This document shows positions 1 through 11,270 of a stretch of DNA of 64,000 nt, piece by piece (the stretch's first letter is position 1; every line of letters starts with the position of its first letter). This DNA is from Nipponacmea schrenckii. Taxonomy: Eukaryota > Mollusca > Gastropoda > Lottiidae. A program made the translations under genes and the position numbers. The stretch spans positions 4,712,001 to 4,776,000 of the forward strand of contig JAUJPP010000007.1 of the NCBI GenBank assembly GCA_030562195.1. The letters run 5' to 3'. The notes below the pieces were generated by a model that saw nothing but the letters and a program-made list of their open reading frames with translations, was not told the origin of the DNA and searched no databases.

Positions 1-2181
1 TGTCTAATACATGATGTAAGAGCAGAAACAGATTTTTAAATCAAGTGGGACTAGACAAGATGAGAACATGCAGGACACATTAATTCCTTTTATCTGGCTG
101 ATCAACAATTAAGTATTAAACCCCTTTATCCTAATGATAAATGAAGAGCTAAACTCAAGGTATTAGGTGTTGAATTATTTGGCAGTAATTGTTCTTGTTA
201 AAATATGGCATATTTTTCAGTCCTGCTTTTTACTTGTCAAGCAAGTTTCACTTTGATATTCAGGCTTAATCCTTAAAATTGTATTAACGGATTATGGTTT
301 GCAAATCTTTAATCCCCATTTCAATCTGAAGGGGATACTCTTGTCTGAACTATAGCTATACAAGACTAGGTCAGTGTTTGTGGGTGGAGTTAGCCAGTGG
401 TCAAGAGTGAAGTATTGTAAGGTCAGTCTGATAGGAAGTGGTCATGGCTGACCAGTTTTCTTTATCCTCATTCTCTCATTAGTGTCATGTATTAAAATTT
501 GCAGGCCAGACTGCAAGAGGAACAGGCTTCATGTAAGGGAATATAGATAACAATTTTCTTCTTTTGAAAGCAATTTTATGGAAGTTTCAGGTAATTTTGA
601 ATAGCTGTTATTTCACTCCTATTCTATGTCTGTTCACCACAAGTTGTATGTGTATAGAATTCTAAAGTGAAGGAAGCACTCTCTATTCTCAAATTTTTGA
701 TTGTTATTACTTTTACTTTTTGATGACATTTATTTGCTTTGACTTGCATGTCACACAAAATGTTCAAACAGGATTCTTATATTACATACAGTTTTATTGA
801 CTTTAATATTGGTTCAAATGGTCATCAATTTGTTGATGTTGAATTGAGGTAATTTTATTGTAGAAATACTAGAAGTAATTATTAAGTTGAGGTTTAAAGC
901 CAGAATGTATAGGAATGAGGGTGGCAGGTGCTCCAATCTGAATCACCTGTTCAAGTTTATTTCAATCTCTGATTAAATGATTTGGTTTGGTTTTGTCCTC
1001 AGTGGTCAGTTAAATATGATTGATACCATGCTTGAATAATGACCACTGTCCACTTTTATGAATTTAAAGATAAAGCCTATTGTAGAAGAAGTGAGCATGT
1101 GTTTGGTAGTTTGAGGACATCTGTAGCAGTACTCAATGACCAAATTTTTCTCAGGTCATTTCAGCCATTTTGGGACAAGTTTGGGTCAGTGGGTTTGTCA
1201 AAAATATGAGTATTGATGACATTTATTCTTTTTAAAAATAACTAGGTCATTCCTTCATTAATATTCTGCTCATTGTCAATTGAAAAAATAAGATGTTCAG
1301 ATTGTGAAATCTTTTAAATAAATCAATTGCAAAATTTTGGTGACCCAAAATTTGTTTGATTTAGTAGTATGTTGTATGTTACTGAGAAATGAAATATGTT
1401 AAGACAATGTTATTTTGAAATTTGAGAAGTTTGCCTACTCAATCTTAGTTCATTTCTGTCACATTCAATATTGAGTTTAGTCAAGTTACTAATGAAGTAA
1501 TTTATTAATTGTTTATTGATAAACCTGTAGACTGATTGTTTGTCTTATTATATGAGTGACTGACATGAGGAGAAAGTTAACAATATCATGTCACTGATGA
1601 CACAATGTGTTAATTAATAAATCAGCCCACCCTAGAGACAGCCCAATCAACTCACAGAAAACATGCATCTTTATTAGTTAATTAGTCAAAATACTTGGCA
1701 GGACCAGTCAAATAGATTACTTTCATAGACTGCTTTCCTTCATGTCAGTGCCTCAAAAAGCTTAATAGCCACATCTATCTTTTGTTGTTAAAACATTCTT
1801 AGGAACAACATGTTCTTATGAAATATTATGTAATGTAGGTAAAGTGTGACAACTGAATGGTTAATAGATTATGATTGACAGCTGTCCCTCAAACCTAAAC
1901 CCCTCCTTCCTGATTTTTGCTAGTCATGTGCTTATCTGATCCATAACTAAATGGAGTCTTACTTAAATCTCATCTGTCTGGGTACATGATATCATGGCTA
2001 CATTATAATATTTCAAAGCATTTGTTTTATGGTAAACAATTATGGACTTTAATCTTCTGCTGTTTATGTAAAATTAATTGACAAAAAAAAATCAATAGCA
2101 TAGATCTGCAGTAGCAGTGTTTACAAACTATTTTCAGCTTCAGCTGTCCTGATTTTAAGTCGTTTATTATTATTGTTTCAG
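1..2181. other. Non-coding stretch upstream of the first visible cyclin E exon
   Basis: No convincing coding exon is seen on either strand. The sequence is AT-rich and unique-looking. Because the first visible cyclin E exon begins in phase 0 behind a good acceptor (pyrimidine run then CAG at 2179-2181), this stretch is most likely an intron of that gene, with the start codon and N-terminal exon(s) left of the window. This is inference. Confidence 0.5.
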
Positions 2182-4544
2182 AACCAGTGGATTCCAATTT
2201 CTGAAGATTCCTCTGTAACATCTTGTACAATAATTCCTGCTATGGATACTATCAGTGCTATGTGCAGTCCTGATGAACAAACCACACCCACTGAATTCTT
2301 CCGTGGGTCACAATTTAGATTCCAAAACTACTTCACCACCCCAAAATCACTGCGATTTTCACCTTTACCTAAATTCAGCTGGGCTGACAGTCAAGAAGTA
2401 TGGCAATTAATGTTAAAGAAAGAAGAGTTTTATGTTCGTGATACTAATATGTTTGATAAACATCCAGCTTTACAATGTAGAATGAGAACTATTTTATTAG
2501 ATTGGTTAATAGAAGTAAGTATGATATAGATACTTATAGAACAAACAATTCAATCATAATATTTTATTTACTAAATATTCTACCATTTCTTTGGGTTCTT
2601 TTACTGTCGTAATGTAACTGCATATAGATATCTTACATATAAATACATTTAACAATAGACTTTATTATCCTCTTGTTTATTCCAGGTTTGTGAAGTATAT
2701 AGGTTACATAGAGAAACATATTATTTAGCAATGGATTTCTTAGACAGATACATGTCTACTAAATCTAATGTACAGAAACATCAACTTCAATTAATAGGCA
2801 TTACTTCATTATTCATAGCTGCAAAATTAGAGGTAAATGTTTGATTTGTGTTGCTCTGTGATTTGTGACTTTAGGAACTAATGGTAATGGAAGATTAACC
2901 TTTAAATTAGTGTACGAAATGAGTCACAAAATGAATAGGGTTCAAGATATTTTCTGGATATAAAAATCTTCTCTGTCAAAATTGTTCAATAAATTTTAAT
3001 GTTTTTTATTATAGGAAATTTACCCACCGAAATTAACTGACTTTGCTTACGTTACTGACGGTGCCTGTACAGAATCTGAAATATTAGATCAAGAACTTAT
3101 CATGTTAAAGGTAATAGAATATTAAGGGTTGAACAAAAATATTTATAAGAACCCACAATCACATATTTATAACTTGATTAAATCTGACAAAGCTTGAAGA
3201 ACATGTAGTAAATATCATTATCAGCCAAATCCTGGATGTCCCATTTATCTGAATGTAGATGTGATAATATCTGAAGAATTATTTAATAAGATTATTTAAT
3301 AAGATTCTCAACTCTGCTCTGTCATATTGGCCAAAAGATTAATATATATCAAAAGACACCATACATGAGAAATTATTAATTATATAATCTATATCTATAT
3401 TTGCAGTCTTTACGCTGGGGTTTATCACCAATGACAGTGAACAATTGGTTAGGAGTCTACCTTCAAGTTTCAAATATAGATCAACTTAATGAAACAGAAC
3501 ATAGTTTTGTGTATCCACAATTCTCAGGCCATTCCTTTGTACAAATAGCTAGAGTGAGTATTATTTACAAATTCTCTGCACATAACTATTCTTCGACAGT
3601 AAAAGCAATTGTGAGATGAGACACTGCCCTAAATAAGTTTGAACCATCTACTGAACCTCACATTCTCAGAAACTTATAGATTTTGTATTCTTATTTCAGT
3701 TATTAGATTTATGTATGTTAGATATAGGGTGTCTACAATTCTCATATAGTGTTATAGCAGCAACAGCATTATATCACTTATCATCTGAGAAAATAGCTTT
3801 ATCAGTATCAGGTATGTGTAATTTGTATGACTAGAAAATATAGCATCATTTGCTTTGAGAACTTTACATTTATAAACAGATACCATTTTCTACTGGGTTT
3901 CCTCAAAATTTGATGTGAGAGGCAGGTGGACTTTAAAAAGAGCTTGAACCACCATTCTTTCACAACGAATATGAATGAATTTATGCATTTGAACCAAACG
4001 ATTGAAAACAGTTTGAATTATTTGACTACTTGTTATTTTAGGTTTTAAATGGTCTGATATATTACCCTGCGTTCAGTGGATGGCGCCATTTGCTGTAACT
4101 ATTCGTGAAGATGGACCATTAGAAATTAAGTTTTTCTCAACGGTAGCTTCTGATGACAGTCACAACATACAAACACATTCGGTCACAATAGCTTTATTGG
4201 TAAGTAACCTTTTTGGCCTAAATAATTTGGGATGTCAGATTGTAAATCTTATGTTATTTGATTACCAAGTTTGCTGAATGTCAGTCAGGATTTTTCTGCT
4301 GTGCTTTAAAGGCTGAAAACAACATGAGCCAAATTAATGGACAAAGATTCACATGGGTGTTTAATTATATTTGTAGGAAAAAGCTCAAGAAAGACATGAA
4401 GAAATGCTCAATGAATCTGGAAGGCGGAGTCCTGATCCTGACATGGCAGCTCAAGTAATAACATTATTAACACCACCACAAAGTGATAAAAAACCTTTAC
4501 CTAATAAAAGTGGTATTATAAAAGAAGGTTATGAGGAATGTTGA
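2182..4544 (+). CDS. CCNE1: Cyclin E (G1/S cyclin), 5'-partial, six visible coding exons plus one split codon junction
   Basis: This is the regulatory partner of CDK2 that drives the G1/S transition in the nucleus. Exons: 2182-2514, 2686-2832, 3015-3110, 3407-3553, 3700-3811, 4042-4199, 4377-4544. All introns are GT-AG and all phases agree, giving 386 codons plus a TGA stop. The family usually has about 400-430 residues, so only a short N-terminus is missing. Seen in the translation: SPLPKFSWA before the cyclin box, the CDK-contact helix [12 protein letters not shown] at visible residues 101-112, then YVTDGAC, the second cyclin fold, and [10 protein letters not shown]. Near the C-terminus LLTPPQS (visible residues 361-367) matches the Fbw7 phosphodegron of vertebrate cyclin E, with the Thr and the +4 Ser both kept. 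Introns are short (96-488 bp). The assignment to cyclin E rather than A or B rests on the WADSQEVW and TPPQS regions and is secure. Confidence 0.96.
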
Positions 4545-6830
4545 TATTAGATGTCAGTTTATAGACAGATCTTCCGGTGGTTTTAACAAGACAATTTTAA
4601 CTGTGGAGTTGACACTAAACTTGTGCTATTCCTAGTCACTTTGGAAGAAAAACGTTTTTTTATCAGTGCTTCAAAAATGCTGGAAAGTTTGGTCAATATT
4701 TTGGTATTTCATTACTGAATAAACGGAAGGAAGAAATAAGTTTTAGACTATAACAGCATTTTTTTTTTTTAAATGTATTACAAGAGAGAGAGACTCAACA
4801 GCTTGCAACGAAAAGCAGGAGTGTTTACTGACTAAAGAAGTTAAAAATTTGAAATCACTGCCTTTCGTTGATCTCAGACTTATGTGGAAATCTACCAAGG
4901 AAAGTTGCCTTGAATGCTTATAGTGTATGAATATGAACTAATGAAAGTGAGGAAGTAGCGTATATGATGTTATTATTATGAGCATATGTCTTCTGTGTTA
5001 GTATGCATGATTTCATAATTGTATGTATATCATAATATATTTTACAAAATGGTGAAAAAAAATAAGAAAATCTTATAATAATATTGACATGTGCAATGTG
5101 TCTTATGCAATATGAAAAAATAATATATTAAAATCATAAGGAATCTGAGGGACTTCTATTATACTACCTCTGTGCCTTTAAAAAAATCTGCCTTATTTGA
5201 ATAGATTAGATCAAAAAGTCCATTTTAATGGTCAATATTTTCTAAATTGTATTTTAAAACATTACACAATGAATGTATATATAGAGAAGTAAGACCAATA
5301 AAAAAAATCCATTAATGAGAAATAGAATTCACTTATCTGATTCAATTAATAGTAAATGACGACATTTTAATTTAATTTGTTAACAGGAGAGAAATAAATT
5401 ACAACTTATAATTTATTTATTGGAGAAGAAATGCAACAATTAATTCTTATAACCTTCTACATCATATCCATTTTGCTTTTTGTCAATGTTTTCTTTATAC
5501 ATGCTACAAAAATCTTCACAGATTGAAACCATTTCTAAGATTAAATTCAAAATCTTTGACCTACATACAAAAATATATTTTGGATAACCATTTTTTGGAA
5601 TAAATTCCCAACCAAATTGTTGCATTTCTTGTATAACAAACTTCTATATTTTAGCATTCTTTAATTATATTATCTCATTATTTATATTTTCTTGTGATAA
5701 TTTAATTTAAAATGTACAAAAAAACATAATTGTATTTAAAGCTTAGATTTAGACATCTTTCTGTAGTAGTATTAGATCTGTTTAGATAGAGCCTTTACCT
5801 CAGTCCAATTAATACAAACATGAATTTATTTACAACTAAATTTACTCAAGTAATTTAAAATGAATTAGTATTTTATACCCATCTAATGCTCTGAAATTTG
5901 ACATTTATTTAAAACTAGTCAAAGTTTCATTCCTACCTAATATAAATGTGATATAAAATGTATGCAAGGTATTAACAAACTATGTAAAAGAATAAATGGT
6001 CATCATAATTGAACAACCAAAACACTGCCATTAATACTATAAATGTTCTACTTCAAAAACACTGCCCGTGTAATGGCATTTTGTTTTTTTAGGTTATTGC
6101 TAAAATTATTTTTATATAATTGTTACTTTCTTTTAATGTTCAAAGTTTTTGTGTCTAATGCTAACACTAAACAACATTATTGTTAGCACTTTGTTATTAT
6201 TGAGAAGAAGTCAAACCATAACCATTTTTTTGAGGGAAAATTAGTTATTTTTACTATGATTTTTTAAGTAACGAAAATGTAATATATAAATGAATTAAAA
6301 ATCAAATTTACAATTAACTTCTTTCTTTTATTAAGTGCAAGGGGCAGTATTTGAAAACTTAATTTCAGATTATTTTAGAGCTGGCCAATCCTTCAAATCT
6401 ATTCTCAATTTTAGAACATGTACTATCCAATCAGATTACTATATTTGCCTGAGATGGAGTTCAAAAAAAGTTTTCTAGAATAAGACCCCTTATTGATGTA
6501 GCATAGACCAATTAAATAATCCAATATACATCTCTTGTGTGCAAATGTCTTTGTCTGGACATACCCATGGGTAGTTATGCCATTTATTACAAAAATTGAA
6601 AGGTGATTGGATTGGAGAAAAAAGATAACTGTCATTTGCAAACACTGAAATGCATTTAACTGTAAAGTAATCATTTGTAGCACAATTCCTGAAGTTAATA
6701 TCACTTAGTAATGTTGTTAGGGTAAGAAAAAACTATCACTTCTTTATCATGTAAAAAGGTTAAAGCAAAGCAAGTCCTTTGACTATCTAGCATCCATTCA
6801 TATTCTGAGACTCATGACTATAAAAAAAAT
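4545..6830. other. Intergenic / 3' UTR, no recognised gene
   Basis: This stretch follows the cyclin E stop codon. It contains the possible 3' UTR, short homopolymer runs and a brief GA run near 4784. The open frames in it (for example on the minus strand at 5440-5625 and 6423-6704) have no recognisable domains or splice context and look like chance frames in AT-rich DNA. Confidence 0.6.
4718..4723 (+). terminator. Candidate polyadenylation signal of cyclin E
   Basis: An AATAAA hexamer lies 174 bp after the cyclin E stop codon and is the first one downstream. AATAAA is common in DNA this AT-rich, and later ones exist, so the true 3' end needs transcript data. Confidence 0.4.
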
Positions 6831-9243
6831 AGCTTGCCAGGCAAGGTAACATACGCCCACTGATAGCTTTGATTGTAAAAGTAAAAGTCCAATTACAGCT
6901 GGTTCCTGATTTACAAGGAACTTGGAAGTTAACTATATTGTATTGCATTCAGAAGATCCAATAAAAACTGTAGTCTCTACAGTGTCCACAAACAATTGTT
7001 GACAGACGGATGAGAAACAGTACATTCGAAATTCCAAGTTCCAGAATTCCAGGAATTTTTTTCAGAATCATATCAAAATCAATAGGGGTCTTCCTTGGAT
7101 GTATTCCAGGAATTTTTTTCAGAATCATATCAAAATCAATAGGGGTCTTCCTTGGATGGTAATAAACAAATATACCAAGTTACAAAAAGATTCATAAAGA
7201 AATGGAGTCTCTACAGTGTCCACAAGCTTTTGTTTACAAACAGAACAATTTGAAATTCAAATCCAAGAATTCCAGGAATTTTTTTCGGAATCATACCAAA
7301 ATCAATAGGGGTCTTCATTGAATGATAATAAACATGTATACCAAGTTTCAAGAAAATCCAATGAAACCTGTAGTCTCCACAGTGTCCACAAACAATTATT
7401 GACAGACGGATGACAAACAGTACAATTCGAAATTCCAAGTCCCAGAATTCCAGGAATTTTTTTCAGAATCATATCAAAATCAATAGGGTTCTTCCTTGGA
7501 TGGTTATAAACAAATATACCAAGTTACAAAAAGATTCATAAAAAAATGGAGTCTCTACAGTGTCCACAAGCTTTTGTTTACAAACAGAACAATTTGAAAT
7601 TCAAAGTCCAAGAATTCCAGGAATTTTTTTCGAAATCATACCAAAATCGATAGGGTTCTTCCTTGAGTGATTATAAACAAGTATACCAAGTTTCAAGAAA
7701 TTCCAATAAAAACTGTAGTCTCTACAGTGTCCACAAACAATTGTTGACAGACGGACCAACGGACCGACGGACCGACGGAATTTGAAATTCAAAGTTCAAG
7801 AATTCCAGGAATTTTTTTCGGAATCATACCAAAATCGATAGGGGTCTTCGTTGAATGGTAATAAACATGTATACCAAGTTTCAAGAAGATCCAATAAAAA
7901 CTGTAGTCTCTACAGTGTCCACAAACAATTGTTGACAGACGGATGAGAAACAGTACATTCGAAATTCCAAGTTCCAGAATTCCAGGAATTTTTTTCAGAA
8001 TCATATCAAAATCAATAGGGGTCTTCCTTGGATGGTAATAAACAAATATACCAAGTTACAAAAAGATTCATAAAGAAATGGAGTCTCTACAGTGTCCACA
8101 AGCTTTTGTTTACAAACAGAACAATTTGAAATTCAAATCCAAGAATTCCAGGAATTTTTTTCGGAATCATACCAAAATCAATAGGGGTCTTCATTGAATG
8201 ATAATAAACATGTATACCAAGTTTCAAGAAAATCCAATGAAACCTGTAGTCTCCACAGTGTCCACAAACAATTATTGACAGACGGATGACAAACAGTACA
8301 ATTCGAAATTCCAAGTCCCAGAATTCCAGGAATTTTTTCAGAATCATATCAAAATCAATAGGGTTCTTCCTTGGATGGTTATAAACAAATATACCAAGTT
8401 ACAAAAAGATTCATAAAAAAATGGAGTCTCTACAGTGTCCACAAGCTTTTGTTTACAAACAGAACAATTTGAAATTCAAAGTCCAAGAATTCCAGGAATT
8501 TTTTTCGAAATCATACCAAAATCGATAGGGTTCTTCCTTGAGTGATTATAAACAAGTATACCAAGTTTCAAGAAATTCCAATAAAAACTGTAGTCTCTAC
8601 AGTGTCCACAAACAATTGTTGACAGATGGACCAACGGACCGACGGAATTTGAAATTCAAAGTTCAAGAATTCCAGGAATTTTTTTCGGAATCATACCAAA
8701 ATCGATAGGGGTCTTCGTTGAATGGTAATAAACATGTATACCAAGTTTCAAGAAGATCCAATAAAAACTGTAGTCTCTACAGTGTCCACAAACAATTGTT
8801 GACAGACGGATGAGAAACAGTACATTCGAAATTCCAAGTTCCAGAATTCCAGGAATTTTTTTCAGAATCATATCAAAATCAATAGGGGTCTTCCTTGGAT
8901 GGTAATAAACAAATATACCAAGTTACAAAAAGATTCATAAAGAAATGGAGTCTCTACAGTGTCCACAAGCTTTTGTTTACAAACAGAACAATTTGAAATT
9001 CAAAGTCCAAGAATTCCAGGAATTTTTTTCGAAATCATACCAAAATCGATAGGGTTCTTCCTTGAGTGATTATAAACAAGTATACCAAGTTTCAAGAAAT
9101 TCCAATAAAAACTGTAGTCTCTACAGTGTCCACAAACAATTGTTGACAGACGGACCAACGGACCGACGGACCGACGGACCAACGGACCGACGGACAGGGG
9201 CGACAACAATATACGTCCACATTTCTATGTGGGCGTATAAAAA
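6831..9243 (-). repeat. Tandem-repeat-bearing mobile element, copy 1 (minus orientation) with a higher-order repeat
   Basis: Read on the minus strand, the element starts at about 9243 with the head TTTTTATACGCCCACAT, which forms an imperfect inverted repeat with the adjacent ATGTGGACGTAT. A short GTCCGTCGGTCC run follows. It ends near 6831 with GTGGGCGTATGTTACCTTGC and the palindrome TTGCCTGGCAA. Between the ends lie about twelve units of 166-188 bp, each containing CTACAGTGTCCACAA and GAATTCCAGGAATTTTTTTC. A higher-order period of 867-876 bp is visible: 7205 onward matches 8081 onward, and 7789-8004 matches 8656-8871 at a constant offset of 867. A local duplication with a 57-bp offset is seen at 7047/7104. 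No coding capacity is supported. The architecture resembles pearl-type, non-autonomous Helitron-like elements of molluscs; the class is inferred. Confidence 0.85.
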
Positions 9244-10364
9244 TCATAAGTCACAGATTCGAATTCATTGCCATATAGTGTGCATATTATTTTCCAAAGT
9301 ATGGGTGCATATATACTGTGGCAAAACATTAGATTTTTTCATTCAAAATTGACAATCCCCAATAGAGATGGTGGAAGTTGCTAATATGGAAGACAGTACA
9401 TCCATATCACAATATCGGTGTTTCCTATATAGAGTAGATTATTGAGGGGGCTTTCACTAACAACGGGAAACTGTATTGAAATATCCGAGAGTTCATCTCA
9501 ACCTTCGCCAAAATTTAAACCTTCAGACTAGCGAGCACGCTTCTTACTTACAGAGCCACCCCAGTGCCTGTCTTATCTACTTTCTTCCAAACCTCTACAT
9601 TTTCACAAATACTACAGAATATACAAAATGAGCTTCCTTTATTTCTGTTGATGGGAAGCTAAAACATCTTCTTTTTAATGTAATGTTAAAATTGTTTTAA
9701 GATAATTTCTTAAAGAACTTTTGTAAATTTGTCCTTTATATTTTAGAAGGCAAGACCCAGAGAAGGTTTATTGTGTATATTTTGGCATATCCTTCCTTTT
9801 TATTGTGATCCCCTAAGGTGTAGATAAAGTCAAGCCAGTTTGGTTGAACATCTAGAGATTCTATCTCCTAACATGTCCCCTAAGGTTTTATTATCACAGT
9901 CTTCAATATAAAAACTGGTGATTAAATTCTCTTTAACCACATTGGTCAGTAGTGGTCAATCTCACTGGACAATGGGCATTAGAGCTTCACCCTAACTTTG
10001 TTATCAACCCCCTGAGAAACTAACTCTAATTGCTATTCAAGAAATGTGGACAATTTTGGGTTGAAATGATAATATACTACAGCTATCAGAGTTTTGATGT
10101 TTGAATTAAAAAGTGTTATTTCTTTCACTTATTCTATAAAAATTAGTGTCAGTAGTTATATATAAATTATCATTTAGAACTTGCTAGCTTTCACTTTCGA
10201 AATAAAAGGATTATTTGACATAGTAATTTTCTCTTATACTGTATCTTAAAAACTTGTCATGAAAAATAGACATTGAATATCCACAGGAGGAAAGGCATTG
10301 TATGGTAGATAGTTTTCATGGAACTTAATGTTTACAAAAATTCATAGACTGGGTCCTAGTATAA
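9244..10364. other. Non-coding stretch between two tandem-repeat elements
   Basis: No gene is recognised. The sequence is unique-looking and separates copy 1 (minus orientation) and copy 2 (plus orientation) of the same repeat family, so the two heads face each other across about 1.1 kb. Confidence 0.6.
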
Positions 10365-11270
10365 TATGTCGGTCCATCGGTCCGTCCACAATTGCTTGTG
10401 AACGCGATAGAGACTACAGTTTTTGTCGGCTTTGAATGAAACTTGCTGTGATCATTTATATTGATGAGATCTCGTACAAGTTCGAAATTGGCGATTTTTC
10501 GATGAACAGTTTTTGAGTTATTGCCCTTGGCTTAGTCAAAATTCGTCAAATTTGGCTTGTGAACGCAATAGAGACTGCAGTTTTTGTCAGATTTGAATGA
10601 AACTTGCTGTGATCATTTATATTGATGAGATATCAGACAAGTTCAAAATTGACGATTTTTCGATGAACGGTTTTTGAGTTATTGCACTTGACTTAGTCAA
10701 AACGCGTCAAAATTGGCTTGTGAACGCAATAGAAACTACGGTTTTTATAGCATATGAATGAAACTTGCTGTGATCATTTATAGTGATGAGATCCCGGACA
10801 AGTTCAAAATAGGCAATTTTTCAATGAAGGGTTTTTGAGTTATTGCACTTGACTTAGTCAAAACCCGTCAAAATTGATAGAGATCACAATTTCCAATGGA
10901 TTTTTGAATGAAATTTGTTGTCATCATGTATATTGAAGAGATCTCAGACAAGTTTGAAAGTGACAATTTTTCGGTGAACGTTTTTTCAGTTATTGACCTT
11001 GACTTAGTCAAAACGTGTCGAAATAGACTTGTGAACACCATGGAGACAGTAGTTTTCATCTGTCTTGAATGAAATTTGGTGTGATCATTGAAGTTGATGA
11101 GATCTTGGTCAAGTTTTAAATTGGCGATTTTTGATTTGAATTAATTTTGATGTGAACATTTATATTGATGAAAACTTGGATTAGACCTAAATAATGTTAG
11201 AGTTTCTGCCTGTGTTAAAACAGAAAATATATTTCAAAGTGGGCGTATCTTGCTGGGCAACAGCTTGTTG
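10365..11270 (+). repeat. Tandem-repeat-bearing mobile element, copy 2
   Basis: Head degraded, but the GTCGGTCCATCGGTCCGTCC run at about 10368-10387 remains. Units begin with CTTGTGAACGCNATAGAGAC at 10395, 10556 and 10717 (a period of exactly 161 bp), and a further match at 11028 is two shortened periods on. Each unit also contains GAATGAAACTTGCTGTGATC and GTTTTTGAGTTATTGC. The tail GTGGGCGTATCTTGC and GGCAACAGCTTGTTGAT ends near 11270. It is the same family as the copy at 34 kb but belongs to a different subfamily, with tail CTTGTTG instead of the CTGGCAAGC palindrome. Confidence 0.8.

Noticed and set aside
505..532. A possible microexon of cyclin E (acceptor TTTGCAG before 505, GTAAGG after 532)
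   Set aside because: The upstream pyrimidine tract is poor, the required reading frame does not resemble cyclin E N-termini, and 1.6 kb lies between it and the first sure exon.
7211..9352. Series of open frames of 60-96 codons with similar proteins (for example IPGILELGISNVLF) on the minus strand, and one on the plus strand at 9062-9352
   Set aside because: They recur with the tandem-repeat period, have no splice or domain features, and come from the repeat units of the mobile element, not from a gene family.
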